DNA of 64,000 bases from Echinicola salinicaeni (GCF_014280965.1 NZ_JACODZ010000002.1:372001-436000); one strand, 5' to 3'. Counted from the first letter of the stretch, positions 8,560 through 19,056 are shown. Program-made: numbers and translations. The notes: a model not told the origin generated them from the letters alone.

Positions 8560-10392
8560 ATGAAAAAAACAATCTTACTAGGAGCAGGCTTGTTATTAGC
8601 CCAATCCTTTGCCTGGGCCCAAAATGGAGCCTGGAAGCCTTCAGAAGGGAAGATCATGACCGAGTGGGCTGAGCAAGTAGATCCTGAAAATGTTCATCAG
8701 GAGTATCCAAGACCACAAATGGTCAGAGAAGATAATTGGCAGAACCTAAATGGTTTGTGGAGCTACCAGATCCAAGAAAAGGGAAATGATGTCCCAAGTT
8801 CTTATGAAGGAGAAATTTTGGTGCCGTTTGCAGTAGAATCAGCCCTTTCAGGTGTTGGGAAGACTGTAGGTAAAGACCAGGAATTGTGGTATAAAACCAC
8901 TTTTGATGCCAAGAAATCAAGCAGGGAAAGAGTGCTATTGCATTTCGGTGCAGTAGATTGGGAAACTGAGGTTTTTGTCAATGGAAAATCTGTTGGTGTT
9001 CACCAGGGAGGGTTTACTCCTTTCTCTTTTGATATTACTGATGCCCTTAAGGGTAGAAGAAACAATGAATTGGTGGTAAGGGTTTGGGATCCAACTGATG
9101 AGGGACCTCAGCCTAGAGGAAAGCAGGTAAACAGACCTCACGGTATTTGGTACACCCCAGTGACTGGGATATGGCAAACTGTATGGACAGAAAATGTGCC
9201 GAATAGCCATATTGTAGCCACTAAAAACACCCCGGATGTAGACGCGGGTACATTAACTGTAGAGACCGAAGTGGCTGGTGCTCAGGCTGGTCAAATGGTG
9301 AAAGTAAAAGCTTTGGCCAATGGTGCTGTGGTAGCTGAAGAAGAAGTGGCTGTTGGAGATGCTGCTGTTCTAGCTATTGACAATGCCAACCTTTGGGAGC
9401 CTGGAAATCCATTCCTTTATGACCTTGAAGTGAGTCTTGTAAAAGGGAATAAGGTCATTGACGAAATTGATGGCTATGCTGCCATGAGAAAAATCAGTAT
9501 GGAATTGGATGAAGATGGAATCCAACGCATGCTATTGAATGATGAATTCGTGTTCCAATATGGGCCGCTTGATCAAGGATGGTGGCCTGACGGACTTTAT
9601 ACTGCTCCAAATGAAGAGGCTCTGGTATTTGATATTGCAAAGACCCAGGAAATGGGCTTCAATATGATTCGTAAGCACGTAAAAGTGGAGCCGGCCAGAT
9701 GGTATTATCACTGTGATAAAATGGGTATGTTGGTTTGGCAGGATATGCCAAGTGGGGACCATGGTAATAGATGGAACCCAAGACCGGGGGTAGCTGGAGT
9801 AGGAACAGAAAGAGAGCGTTCACCAGAGTCAGAAGCTATCTATAGAAAAGAATGGAAAGACATTATTGATGCCAATTATAACTTCCCTTCCATCATCGTA
9901 TGGGTGCCATTTAATGAGGCTTGGGGCCAGTTCAAAACTGAAGAAATTGTAAAATGGACAGTCGCTTATGATCCTAGTCGTTTGATCAATGGCGCCAGTG
10001 GTGGTAACTTCTTCCCAGTTGGTCAGATCATTGATTTACATAACTACCCAGATCCAGCTATGCCAAGTCCTAGATTGTTTGGTAAGGACATGGTACTTAC
10101 TTTGGGAGAATTCGGTGGTTTAGGATTGCCAGTTGATGGCCATACCTGGCAAGACAAAGACAACTGGGGCTATCAAAGTTTTAAATCTGTAGGAGAACTA
10201 GAGGACAGGTATGCGAAGTTGATGAATGATTTGGAGAAATTGATCCCTATGGGACTTTCTGCTGCTGTTTATACGCAAACTACCGATGTGGAAGTAGAAA
10301 CTAACGGTTTGATGACTTACGATAGAAAGGTGATTAAATTAACACCAGAATTCTTGAAAAAGGTACATCAAAAACTGTATGAAGCGAAATAA
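8560..10392 (+). CDS. Secreted glycoside hydrolase family 2 (beta-galactosidase/beta-glucuronidase type)
   Basis: A 610-residue protein with a signal peptide ending near SFAWAQ. N-terminal sugar-binding sandwich: WQNLNGLWSYQI and VFVNGKSVGVHQGGFTPFSFD. Ig-like middle, then a TIM barrel with FNMIRKHVKVEP. The acid/base Glu is in VPFNEAWGQ (Glu453) and the nucleophile Glu in LTLGEFGGLG (Glu517). The length is that of compact GH2 enzymes without the C-terminal domain 5. The exact sugar is not readable. It closes the polysaccharide locus and is followed by a hairpin terminator shared with the convergent metalloprotease gene. Confidence 0.92.
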   Translation: MKKTILLGAGLLLAQSFAWAQNGAWKPSEGKIMTEWAEQVDPENVHQEYPRPQMVREDNWQNLNGLWSYQIQEKGNDVPSSYEGEILVPFAVESALSGVGKTVGKDQELWYKTTFDAKKSSRERVLLHFGAVDWETEVFVNGKSVGVHQGGFTPFSFDITDALKGRRNNELVVRVWDPTDEGPQPRGKQVNRPHGIWYTPVTGIWQTVWTENVPNSHIVATKNTPDVDAGTLTVETEVAGAQAGQMVKVKALANGAVVAEEEVAVGDAAVLAIDNANLWEPGNPFLYDLEVSLVKGNKVIDEIDGYAAMRKISMELDEDGIQRMLLNDEFVFQYGPLDQGWWPDGLYTAPNEEALVFDIAKTQEMGFNMIRKHVKVEPARWYYHCDKMGMLVWQDMPSGDHGNRWNPRPGVAGVGTERERSPESEAIYRKEWKDIIDANYNFPSIIVWVPFNEAWGQFKTEEIVKWTVAYDPSRLINGASGGNFFPVGQIIDLHNYPDPAMPSPRLFGKDMVLTLGEFGGLGLPVDGHTWQDKDNWGYQSFKSVGELEDRYAKLMNDLEKLIPMGLSAAVYTQTTDVEVETNGLMTYDRKVIKLTPEFLKKVHQKLYEAK

Positions 10393-10456
10393 AGTTTAGG
10401 ATTAGTAGCATCTGCAATTAGTAATAGGGATTATTATTAGATAATGCAGATAAATT

Positions 10457-10495
10457 AAAAAACCGGGAGAACGATTAGATTCGCCCGGTTTTTTT
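10457..10495. terminator. Bidirectional terminator between GH2 and the metalloprotease
   Basis: The stem AAAAAACCGGG (10457-10467) pairs with CCCGGTTTTTT (10484-10494). The A-run on one side and T-run on the other let it work for both convergent genes. Confidence 0.85.
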
Positions 10496-10498
10496 GTT

Positions 10499-12991
10499 TC
10501 ATTCTTCACTGCAAATTGGCCTTAACCACTCCAGACTTTCGCTGCCAATGGGAGAACCGGCAGGAGCTGGAAGCGGATCAAGCACCTGTACCTTTTCTTT
10601 GGGTGCTTTGTGCATTTGAGCTACAATAGCCACACAATATTCATAATGGGCCCTTTGTGAGCTATTGATAAGTGAAGCGCTCAATTTTTGGATTAATTTT
10701 TCTATTTCAAAATACGCGATACTTCTAGCCTGTGCACTTGCGGCATTGTCCTGGGACAGATTGATTAATTTCTGCAATAATAATTTTTCGGTCATCCTTT
10801 TTATTTCCCCTTCGTAACTGACTTCTCCTGAAAGACCGTCCAAATAATTGATGAGCTGCTCGATTAAACCTTCTAATCCGGGAAAGGAATTGTCCATGGC
10901 ATGTTGGTTGACCAATCTGGATGCCCTTTGTGGGTTGAGCAGAAGAGAAAGGCTGAGATCAGCTGCGACCTGAGGAGCTGCCATTGGGTCAAAGGTGAGG
11001 CCTGTTTTACCACTGAAGGTTTCCCGAGGATTGGCCCGGTATCCATAAGGTCTTGGTGGAATCAATTCCAATATTTTTTCTGGTACCTTTAAGTTTTTAG
11101 GGGATAGGGTCGCTATAATCGATTCAATGGCCTCTACCTGTTCTTTGGCTGGGACCATGACTATTGGTTTTTCCTTGTTTCCACGTAACCAATAGGAATA
11201 ATTGACTCCTGCTATCACTTTGGATGCGGCTTCCACTTGGTACCGGTGGAATAGGTACATAGGTACAAAGACTTCTTCTATTGTGGCTAATGGCTCACCC
11301 ATTTTGATTTTACTTTCATCAAAATCAGCCAAAACCAAAGCCCTTATTTTCATTACCTGATTTAACTCTTCTACTGCATCTTTTCCATTATCCCATAAAT
11401 GGGTTTTGGGATGGGCACTTCCTGTGGGTCTGGCATCTTGGTCTGATAGGAAATCCAAGCCTTCTTTTCTATAATCTTCTACCATTTTATGGATGGCATC
11501 TTTTTCATTTTTCCCTTCTGGGAATACTGCGTAGGCCATTTGTATGGCCACTTTGTCCCATTCTCCGATACCTTCTGCATAAGCATCAGAAATGTCCAGT
11601 TTATTTCCTTTAAGTTTGACATTAGGATGAGGGTAGTCCATTACAGAAGCCCTGTTTTGTGAGCTAGCTATATAATTATGGGGCAAGCCCAAAGTGTGTC
11701 CCACCTCATGAGCTGCCAATTGACGCATCCTTGCCAGTGCCATATCCAACATGGCTTCATCTTCTACTTCGCCTGTTTCTAGGTAATTGGCTATAAGTCC
11801 TTGTGCAATGAGAAAATCCTGTCTTACCCTCAGAGAGCCAAGGGTGACTTTCCCTTTGATGATTTCACCAGTCCTCGGATCAGTGATACCTCCGCCATAG
11901 GACCATCCACGAGTAGATCGGTGCACCCACTGGACCAAATTATAGCGGATATCCATAGGGTCAGCATCTTCAGGAAGTAGCTTGACTTGGAAGGCGTTGA
12001 TAAAACCTGCGGATTCAAAAGCTTCAGCCCACCATTTTGTGCCTTCCATTAAGGCTGTGCGGATTGGCTCAGGTGTTCCCGGATCGATATAGTAAATAAT
12101 AGGTTCTTTTACCTCACTAGGGGCTGGGCCTGGGGTTACCTTTTCAAGTCTATGGCGTCGAATATATCTCTTGACGATGGATTTATTGATGGGGCTGGCA
12201 AAATCATAGAAACTTACCTGATTTACACCTGCTCTGGGATCAAATTCCCTTGGAGTATATCCGTCATCAGGGAGTTCCACAAATGAGTGGTGCATCCTCA
12301 ATGTCACTGCATCTGGACTGGGGGTGACACTTCTTAAATAACCACCCGCTTGAGTGCCCGTTAGGGTAATGCTGGCTTCTATTTCTGTGTTTTTAGGAAA
12401 TGCTTTGGTCCTTTCCAAATAAACTGCAGATCGGCTCTTGTCTACTTTATAATTGCCTTGGTTATTTCTACTGATTGATCGTGCAGCGTCAATAGCATCT
12501 CGAAGTACAAAGTCAGTCGCATCCACGAGGTAGCGGTCGTTGGTTTGGGCAGAAAGTTCAAATCCCCAAAGTACAGATTCAGCAAATGATTCTTCGACGG
12601 CTTTTTGTTCCATGGGGTTATCCGTATTGGCCCGATAATCATAATTGCTCTCAGTCATCAATATTTTATTTCCAGATTTATTGAAACTTACCACATGGGA
12701 GCCACCAAGTCTTCCTCTGTCCAATCCAATATCATTAGATCCTAATCCAGCAGCCAAGGAAGGATAATAGAGGATCTCTTTATCTAGGGCAGTGATTTCA
12801 AGGTAAATCTTACCATTTGAATCATCCCAGTACAAGGGATAAAAACCATCTTGATTGACCATATTTTCAGTAAAGGACGAAATCGTTGGCAATGGTTTTT
12901 GTTGTGCAGCTAGTTGATCCACCCTGGTTAGAAAGACAAAGAGGGCTATGAGCAGTAGGGCTTTTTCTGGTTTAATCTTCATAGTATTCAT
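10499..12991 (-). CDS. Secreted zinc metalloprotease (DUF5117/DUF4953 family)
   Basis: An 830-residue exported peptidase with an N-terminal hydrophobic signal ending near DQLAAQ. An ATG three codons later (MKIKPEK) is an equally possible start. The metzincin-like zinc site is AAHEVGHTLGLPHN (His428, Glu429, His432, His438), followed by ASVMDYPHP, which gives the Met-turn. Upstream segments such as GFYPLYWDDSNGKIYLEI and RYIRRHRLEK match the family of large Bacteroidota zinc-dependent proteases. It probably degrades proteins in the periplasm or outside the cell. It stands alone and converges on the GH2 gene. Confidence 0.9.
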   Translation of the reverse strand: MNTMKIKPEKALLLIALFVFLTRVDQLAAQQKPLPTISSFTENMVNQDGFYPLYWDDSNGKIYLEITALDKEILYYPSLAAGLGSNDIGLDRGRLGGSHVVSFNKSGNKILMTESNYDYRANTDNPMEQKAVEESFAESVLWGFELSAQTNDRYLVDATDFVLRDAIDAARSISRNNQGNYKVDKSRSAVYLERTKAFPKNTEIEASITLTGTQAGGYLRSVTPSPDAVTLRMHHSFVELPDDGYTPREFDPRAGVNQVSFYDFASPINKSIVKRYIRRHRLEKVTPGPAPSEVKEPIIYYIDPGTPEPIRTALMEGTKWWAEAFESAGFINAFQVKLLPEDADPMDIRYNLVQWVHRSTRGWSYGGGITDPRTGEIIKGKVTLGSLRVRQDFLIAQGLIANYLETGEVEDEAMLDMALARMRQLAAHEVGHTLGLPHNYIASSQNRASVMDYPHPNVKLKGNKLDISDAYAEGIGEWDKVAIQMAYAVFPEGKNEKDAIHKMVEDYRKEGLDFLSDQDARPTGSAHPKTHLWDNGKDAVEELNQVMKIRALVLADFDESKIKMGEPLATIEEVFVPMYLFHRYQVEAASKVIAGVNYSYWLRGNKEKPIVMVPAKEQVEAIESIIATLSPKNLKVPEKILELIPPRPYGYRANPRETFSGKTGLTFDPMAAPQVAADLSLSLLLNPQRASRLVNQHAMDNSFPGLEGLIEQLINYLDGLSGEVSYEGEIKRMTEKLLLQKLINLSQDNAASAQARSIAYFEIEKLIQKLSASLINSSQRAHYEYCVAIVAQMHKAPKEKVQVLDPLPAPAGSPIGSESLEWLRPICSEE

Positions 12992-13512
12992 TAGTGATGA
13001 TAAGAAATGGTGAAAAATTTAAGTGGCCATTTGGGTCGATAGGTGTACCGAAAATAATAATGAAAGGAGTGTTTCCTCTATACTTGTGAATATAATAATA
13101 TCTGATTATCCGCAATGATGCCAGTAACCTTAAATCCTTTGCTTAAGTGGTCGGGAGTTTGAAGACTGAAGACCGAAGGAGTTGATATTTAAATTAAAAC
13201 GAACATTTCGATTCGCTTTTAACTTTTACTGGTGCAATTGCGGATATACATATAATAATAAATAAAAATCAATAATTGACCATGATTAATGGTACGTATG
13301 GCTATATATTTTTGTGAAAGAACGCTTAGGCTATATTGTTGAAGGTTTATTGAGGGGCTATGTTAGAAGATATCCTAGCATAGGAAAGAATAGATCTTTT
13401 AAATAATAGAATAGTTAACCCTGTATCAGTATTGGTTAGTTTGGTGAAATAGGTTAAGCTAAGATTATTATAAGTTGCATGGTGTAAAATCGTAATATTA
13501 AACCTCTTTTTT
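12992..13512. other. Intergenic region between divergent peptidase genes
   Basis: 521 bases without a credible gene. The centre is occupied by MITE-like copy B. The remaining flanks are AT-rich and must contain the promoters of the metalloprotease (leftward) and the S9 peptidase (rightward). I cannot place those with confidence. Confidence 0.6.
13101..13249 (+). mobile_element. MITE-like element, copy B (short subfamily of family 1)
   Basis: A 149-base element flanked by an exact 11-base direct repeat ATATAATAATA (13090-13100 and 13250-13260), as expected of a target-site duplication. Terminal inverted repeats are GATTATCCGCAAT..CCAGTAA on the left and TTACTGG..ATTGCGGATATAC on the right. 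The interior (AAATCCTTTGCTTAAGTGGT, then GAAGACCGAAG) differs from the long copies but matches the element at 53182. Confidence 0.75.
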
Positions 13513-15747
13513 ATGATAAAAAGATATTTGTTTTGTTTGATCCTTGGTACTTTACTCATTCATGGATTGTTTGCTCAGGGTACACTCAAGGACTATAAAA
13601 GTGCTGCAGAGGTAAAGGAAGCTTTTTCGAAAGTTTATCATGCTCCAAGGAATTTTAAATGGATAAAGGATACTCCTGATTTCTGGTATTCCATGAAAAC
13701 CAAAAATGGTACAGAATATATTAGGGTAGCGACTGAAAATACCATTAAGAAGCCACTGTTTGATCAGGAGGATTTGCGTGATAAACTAAATCAAGCATTG
13801 GATGATACATTAAAAGCCTTTCAGCTGCCCATCAGAGGAATTGAAATTGAAGAAAAAGGAAAGATTCTTGCGTTTGAGGCGAAATCTTATCATTGGGAAT
13901 ATGATTTGGAGAATGGGAAGTTGAAGAAGGGGAAGGCTGTAAATGGTGATAATAATCGCTATTGGGGAAACAGATGGGACGAGCGTAAAGGAGATCCAGT
14001 GCAATCCCCCGATAGTAGTCAGGAGGCATTTATTAGAGAACATAATGTTTGGGTCAAAGACCTGAAAAGTGGTGAGCTGACCCAGCTAAGTTTTGATGGC
14101 TCTCCAGGAGAGTTTTATGCAGCATCACTTAAATGGTCACCAAATGGAGAAAAATTAGCCACTTATAAAGTGCGACCTGCACCTGTACGAAAATTAACTT
14201 TGATATCTTCTGCTCCTGTAGGACAGCTACAGCCCTCCATAGAAACAAGAGATTATGTAAAACCGGGGGATGCCCTGCCTGTTAAGCAACCTGTTTTGAT
14301 TCATGTGGAATCTCAACAGTGCTTGCCTGTAAAAACAGATCTAATAGATCATCAGTTTTCTCTTTCGGGGATCAGGTGGCGTGAAGATAGCCGGGCATTT
14401 ACATTTGAATACAATCAAAGGGGACACCAAGTGTATAGGGTCTTGGAGGTTAATGCTGAGAATGCTTCTATCAGGACATTAATTGAAGAAAGAAGTGAGA
14501 CCTTTATCCATTATAGTGGGAAGAAATTTCGCAAAGACCTTGCAGACGGGAAGGAAATTATTTGGGCTTCAGAACGTGATGGTTGGAATCATTTGTATTT
14601 GTATGATGGGAAAACTGGGAAGGTTAAAAGACAAATTACAAAAGGATCTTGGGTGGTCAGAGAGGTGTTGCATATAGATGAAGAAGCTCGCAAGGTTTTC
14701 TTTTTGGCCAGTGGTTTAAAAAATGGAGAAGATCCCTATCACCTTCACCTGTGCTGTATTAGCTTGGACAAAGATGATTTGAGACAGTTGACAAAAGAAA
14801 AGGCCAATCACCAAATCACACTTTCTCCGGATAAGAAGTATTTCGTCGATCACTATTCTCGCCAGGATATGCCTGCAGTTGCTGTACTCAAAAGCTTAGA
14901 GAGTGGAGATAAGATAATGGGTTTGGAAAAAGCTGATATCAGCGAAATTAAAAAAGAAGGATGGAAAGCTCCCGAGATTTTTTCTGCCAAGGGAAGGGAT
15001 GGGAAAACGGATATCTGGGGATTGATTATCAAACCAAGAAATTTTGATCCTAAAAAGTCCTATCCAGTGATCGAGTATATCTATGCGGGTCCGCATGACT
15101 CTTTTGTACCCAAATCATTTGCCCCCAATTATCGTGGTTTGAATGAGCTTGCAGAATTGGGTTTTATAGTAGTTCAAATTGATGGAATGGGTACTTCCAA
15201 TCGTTCCAAAGCCTTCCATGATGTTTGCTGGAAAAATCTTAAGGACGCTGGTTTTCCCGATAGAAAATTATGGCTGAAGGCAGCAGCAAAGACCAGACCT
15301 TATATGGATTTGGAAAGGGTGGGGATTTTTGGAACCTCTGCTGGAGGCCAAAGCTCCACAGGTGCCTTATTATTCCATCCGGAATTTTATAAGGTGGCTG
15401 TTTCTTCCTGTGGTTGCCATGACAATCGGATGGATAAAATCTGGTGGAATGAGCAATGGATGGGCTATCCAATAGGAGAGCATTATGCAGCATGTTCCAA
15501 CGTGGTCAATGCAGGTAATTTGGAAGGAAAACTACTCTTGATTGTTGGTGAAATGGATGATAATGTTGATCCTTCGTCCACCTATCAATTGGTAGATGAA
15601 TTGATCAAAAACGATAAGGATTTTGAATTTTTGATGGTTCCTGGCATGGGGCATAGCTCAGGTGGAAGTTATGGAGAGCATAAGCGAAGGGACTTTTTTG
15701 TAGAGCATCTACTTGGGGTTGAGCCACCAGCTTGGAGTAGTTTTTAA
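13513..15747 (+). CDS. S9 family peptidase, dipeptidyl-peptidase IV type
   Basis: A 744-residue exported serine peptidase that removes N-terminal dipeptides or cleaves small peptides. The signal peptide ends near HGLFAQ. An N-terminal eight-bladed propeller (residues about 100-480) is followed by an alpha/beta hydrolase domain. The catalytic triad is readable: Ser609 in IFGTSAGGQSS, Asp686 in DDNVDPSSTY and His714 in PGMGHSSGG. GTSAGG replaces the more usual GWSYGG, as in a DPP-IV-like subgroup common in Bacteroidota. It is a single gene followed by a hairpin terminator. Confidence 0.92.
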   Translation: MIKRYLFCLILGTLLIHGLFAQGTLKDYKSAAEVKEAFSKVYHAPRNFKWIKDTPDFWYSMKTKNGTEYIRVATENTIKKPLFDQEDLRDKLNQALDDTLKAFQLPIRGIEIEEKGKILAFEAKSYHWEYDLENGKLKKGKAVNGDNNRYWGNRWDERKGDPVQSPDSSQEAFIREHNVWVKDLKSGELTQLSFDGSPGEFYAASLKWSPNGEKLATYKVRPAPVRKLTLISSAPVGQLQPSIETRDYVKPGDALPVKQPVLIHVESQQCLPVKTDLIDHQFSLSGIRWREDSRAFTFEYNQRGHQVYRVLEVNAENASIRTLIEERSETFIHYSGKKFRKDLADGKEIIWASERDGWNHLYLYDGKTGKVKRQITKGSWVVREVLHIDEEARKVFFLASGLKNGEDPYHLHLCCISLDKDDLRQLTKEKANHQITLSPDKKYFVDHYSRQDMPAVAVLKSLESGDKIMGLEKADISEIKKEGWKAPEIFSAKGRDGKTDIWGLIIKPRNFDPKKSYPVIEYIYAGPHDSFVPKSFAPNYRGLNELAELGFIVVQIDGMGTSNRSKAFHDVCWKNLKDAGFPDRKLWLKAAAKTRPYMDLERVGIFGTSAGGQSSTGALLFHPEFYKVAVSSCGCHDNRMDKIWWNEQWMGYPIGEHYAACSNVVNAGNLEGKLLLIVGEMDDNVDPSSTYQLVDELIKNDKDFEFLMVPGMGHSSGGSYGEHKRRDFFVEHLLGVEPPAWSSF

Positions 15748-15814
15748 TTAAACCAATTTTGGAATTACTTTGTCTGAATTACTGGTAAATTCAGGGAATG
15801 GAGATGAATTTTAG

Positions 15815-15848
15815 AACAGGCTATGCTAGTGCATGGCCTGCTTTTTTA
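15815..15848 (+). terminator. Terminator after the S9 peptidase
   Basis: A ten-base stem CAGGCTATGC (15817-15826) with GCATGGCCTG (15831-15840), one G-U pair, TAGT loop, then a C and six Ts. Confidence 0.8.
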
Positions 15849-16052
15849 TTCATCATGTACCATGATGAATGGGCCTAGCAATACAAAAGGCTATTAAAAT
15901 CATATTCATTGATTTTTCTGATAGTCTTAATTATGTATTTTTTGTATATTTATTGCGTTAATAAGTAAAATATTTCAATAAGATTGATTAGTTGATTAAT
16001 TAATATTGAAAATAGAATTGATGGCTTTTTTATAAATTAAAATATTAGATAA

Positions 16053-16883
16053 ATGAGGCTTCTAATCCAGAATAACTATGATTTGCTTTCGAAATGGGTA
16101 GCAAATTATATTGCAGACAAAATCAATGAGCATCAAAAAAAACATAGCAGACCATTTGTGCTAGGTTTGCCCACAGGTTCTTCACCAATAGGTACATACA
16201 AGGAACTGGCGGAGTTGAACAAAAGTGGAAAGCTCAGTTTTAAAAATGTCATTACTTTCAATATGGACGAATATGTAGCATTGGAAGAGTCCCACCCTGA
16301 AAGTTATCATTCCTTTATGTACAAGCATTTCTTTGATCATATTGATATTCCTAAGGAGAACATTAATATTTTGGATGGTAATGCGGAAGACTTAAGCTTG
16401 GAATGCGAAAAATATGAAGGTAAGATCAAAGAAGTAGGAGGGATTGATTTGTTCTTGGGTGGAATAGGAACTGATGGGCATATTGCCTTTAATGAACCAG
16501 GCTCTTCTCTAACTTCCAGAACGAGGGTCAAAACCCTGAATACGGAAACCAGAATGGTCAATTCAAGATTTTTTGAAAATGATATCAATAAGGTGCCGAA
16601 GTTAGCCCTGACTGTGGGAGTGGGTACTGTAATGGATGCGAAGGAAGTAGTGGTGATTGTAAGTGGACATCAAAAAGCCCGGGCATTGCATAAGGCTGTA
16701 GAGGGGGGCGTTTCCCATATGTGGACCTTAAGTGCCTTGCAGTTACATAATAAATCCATGATTGTATGTGATGAGGATGCGACTATAGACTTAAAAGTGG
16801 GGACTTATAAATACTTCAAGGATATTGAAAAACACAATATTGAACCTACCAAGGATAAGGAAACTGATCAGTATTTGTATTAA
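16053..16883 (+). CDS. nagB: Glucosamine-6-phosphate deaminase
   Basis: Cytosolic enzyme converting glucosamine-6-phosphate to fructose-6-phosphate and ammonia, the last step of N-acetylglucosamine use. At 276 residues it has the length of the E. coli enzyme (266), and catalytic residues fall on the same numbers: Asp72 in NMDEY, then Asp141, His143 and Glu148 in [12 protein letters not shown]. The substrate phosphate loop [12 protein letters not shown] is intact. The gene is monocistronic here, between the S9 peptidase terminator and a long hairpin, but it complements the GH20-like and sulfatase genes further along the window. Confidence 0.97.
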   Translation: MRLLIQNNYDLLSKWVANYIADKINEHQKKHSRPFVLGLPTGSSPIGTYKELAELNKSGKLSFKNVITFNMDEYVALEESHPESYHSFMYKHFFDHIDIPKENINILDGNAEDLSLECEKYEGKIKEVGGIDLFLGGIGTDGHIAFNEPGSSLTSRTRVKTLNTETRMVNSRFFENDINKVPKLALTVGVGTVMDAKEVVVIVSGHQKARALHKAVEGGVSHMWTLSALQLHNKSMIVCDEDATIDLKVGTYKYFKDIEKHNIEPTKDKETDQYLY

Positions 16884-16956
16884 TAGTTGATTTATTTTGT
16901 TTTCTTATATGCTGCATCATTGAAAAATAAGTGCTTATCCAATATCTTGTCATTGG

Positions 16957-17025
16957 TACGATAGGAGAAATCTCTTGATTTTTTTTGCTTTTAGAAATCA
17001 ATCATTTGAGATTCTTCCTATCGTA
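16957..17025. terminator. Long imperfect hairpin between convergent nagB and DUF885 genes
   Basis: TACGATAGGAGAAATCTC (16957-16974) pairs with the segment at 17008-17025 with two mismatches. An inner arm TTGATTT/AAATCAA (16975-16981 with 16995-17001) continues the stem. Its place between two convergent stops suggests a bidirectional terminator. Confidence 0.6.
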
Positions 17026-17085
17026 AGTATGACACAAAATCAGCTTTTTGAGAGAACTATTTTTTGTTTCAAGTAATTGATCTTT

Positions 17086-18771
17086 TTAGTCCTTTAAAAA
17101 TTCCCACTGGGTCTTATGGTTTTTGGAAAGCGTCTCATTTTTCATCCTAGCCCTGATCAGTTCCACCGGAATGGCATTTTGACTAAGGATCATATCATGG
17201 AATTCCTTTTCGCTCAAATTGCCATTATCGACTAATTCTTGTTTCAAGGAGTAAAATTGAAGTCCTCCAACCATATAGGCAATTTGATATAAAGGGCCAT
17301 AGTTGCCTTCAAAGGATCTTCTTACTTCTGCTTCTGCATTGGCATATTCATGTCCTACTTTTTCTACCAAGAAATCGATGCATTGCTGAGGACTCATATT
17401 GCCCAAGTGGTAATTCAGAGAAAAAATGATTCTGGCACATCTGTGCATTCTCCAAAAGAGCATCCCTATTTTATCTTCTGTGTTTCTTGGGAATTCCTTG
17501 TCCCAAAGGTTCATTTCCCAATAAAGAGCCCATCCTTCCATCCAGAATGGTGTATAGAACATTCTTCTATGTGGCTTGTGCCTTTGGATCATGAATCCTT
17601 GTAAGTGATGTCCAGGAATGATTTCGTGGTGCACTACTGCGCGTGAAAAGTGAGGGTTATTCCCTCTCATGCTCATCAATTTTTCTTCTTGGCTCATTTC
17701 AGCCGTAGGATAAGAAATAATGATGGTCTCACCACCTAAAAAGAATGGACTGACCCTTTGACGTTCTGCAGACATCATTTTGGTTCTCCATACTTCTTTG
17801 GCCAATTCGGGAATGGTAATCAAATCATGTTGTTCTACATATGCTGTAGCTTCCGTAACCATTTTAGCAACATCCTCAGGCCATTGCCCTGCAGGAACAT
17901 AGGTGTTTTTTACATGTTCAAGGGCTGCTTTCCAGTCTTTTCCATAGCCCAATTCTTCTGAGGCCTTTAGCATTTCTTTCTCACACCATGCAAATTGCTT
18001 TTCTGCTTCGGCTATCAATTCTTCGGCAGTATAAGGAATAAGCTCAAATTCCAGTTCTTTCTGTATGGCTTTTGCTCCAATGGGGTGGCCGATGATGCCG
18101 CTGCCGTCATCTTTCACGCTGGTGTTTTCGAAGTTTTTTTCTAGGAATTCAGTATAGGCATTTAATTTTTTATTAAGCTTTTCCCATGGGTCGGCTACCC
18201 ACCAAGTAAATTCAGGGTCATAATCATAGTAGAAATCATATGATTCCTTTACTTCCTTCTGCAGGGATTTTATGGCTTTTGCAGCTAAATCTGCTTTTTG
18301 CCAGTTGTCATAAGGGCTGTCTTTGAGTTGCGCTATTTGTTTGTCAATGGCTAGCTTGGCTTCATTGAACTGCTTGGCAATGGCCTTGGCATCTGGTTTT
18401 GTAGCCCTTCTTCTAGCGATATAAAAAGCTTCTAAATCGCTTGAAAATTCCAGTACTTCTTTAATTTCAAGGAATTTTTCATGATCTGCCTGGTGAAAAT
18501 AAAGTTGCTTTTCCAAATAGTTCTTGAAGGCCAAGTAATCAATTTTTCCGTCAGCACTGAGTTCCTTATAATCGATGGAATTGACCTTTTGTAGCCAGTT
18601 ACTGAAAAAGTTATTCATTCTTTGAAAATACTCTTCACTAAGGTGGTTACTGTATTTCCGGTTCAGGGCTGCCCGGTCAGCTTGGAAGCTCATGATAGAT
18701 TCAGATAGATCGCTGGCCCTAATCAATAATGGAACAAAGAGAATGAAGAATACCGCAAGCGTTTTTTTCAT
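17086..18771 (-). CDS. DUF885 family secreted peptidase-like protein
   Basis: A 561-residue exported protein with a signal peptide (MKKTLAVFFILFVPLLIRAS). The mostly helical body carries the family's metallopeptidase signature HHEIIPGHHLQGF (His382, Glu383, then the His pair at 388-389), followed by FYTPFWMEGWALYWE, which is also conserved. DUF885 proteins resemble M3/M32-like gluzincins; the activity is assumed, not proven. It is a single gene, convergent with nagB and divergent from the hydroxyproline cluster. Confidence 0.88.
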   Translation of the reverse strand: MKKTLAVFFILFVPLLIRASDLSESIMSFQADRAALNRKYSNHLSEEYFQRMNNFFSNWLQKVNSIDYKELSADGKIDYLAFKNYLEKQLYFHQADHEKFLEIKEVLEFSSDLEAFYIARRRATKPDAKAIAKQFNEAKLAIDKQIAQLKDSPYDNWQKADLAAKAIKSLQKEVKESYDFYYDYDPEFTWWVADPWEKLNKKLNAYTEFLEKNFENTSVKDDGSGIIGHPIGAKAIQKELEFELIPYTAEELIAEAEKQFAWCEKEMLKASEELGYGKDWKAALEHVKNTYVPAGQWPEDVAKMVTEATAYVEQHDLITIPELAKEVWRTKMMSAERQRVSPFFLGGETIIISYPTAEMSQEEKLMSMRGNNPHFSRAVVHHEIIPGHHLQGFMIQRHKPHRRMFYTPFWMEGWALYWEMNLWDKEFPRNTEDKIGMLFWRMHRCARIIFSLNYHLGNMSPQQCIDFLVEKVGHEYANAEAEVRRSFEGNYGPLYQIAYMVGGLQFYSLKQELVDNGNLSEKEFHDMILSQNAIPVELIRARMKNETLSKNHKTQWEFLKD

Positions 18772-19056
18772 AGTGTCAAAGTAGGTTAAACTTAATTGTA
18801 ATAAATTTTCAAATGATGAAAAAAATTATCTGGATGGTAAAGATTTATCAGGGATTCAAAAATCAGTGATTTTTTTATCTGATAAAAGCTTAAATTCCAA
18901 ATTCATCGATAATGTGGAATAATTTATACTTGGTTGTACTCGTAAAATGTCAATCAAGTATCAGGCTAAGCAATATTGTATCATTAATCACTAATTTGGT
19001 GCAATATTCTCATTTTGAGCTATACTACCTTTGTTTCAAACATAAACTTGAAAACT
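18772..19056. other. Divergent promoter region, DUF885 / hydroxyproline cluster
   Basis: 285 AT-rich bases between divergent starts. Apart from the -7 element at 19026 I see no gene or clear operator. It should carry the control of the hydroxyproline genes, since no regulator gene is adjacent to them. Confidence 0.5.
19026..19033 (+). promoter_or_regulatory. Bacteroidota -7 element for the hydroxyproline operon
   Basis: TACCTTTG matches the TAnnTTTG consensus exactly, 23 bases before the ATG at 19057. No TTTG lies at the ideal -33 distance. Its position supports 19057 as the start codon, because the in-frame ATG at 19015 would lie upstream of transcription. Confidence 0.5.

Noticed and set aside
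13347-13559. Leftward 70-residue frame overlapping the S9 peptidase start
   Set aside because: It overlaps the signal-peptide region of a clear gene and has no recognisable content.
19015-19056. Upstream ATG at 19015 for the DapA-family gene
   Set aside because: The added 14 residues do not fit the family, and a consensus -7 promoter element (19026-19033) lies after that ATG.
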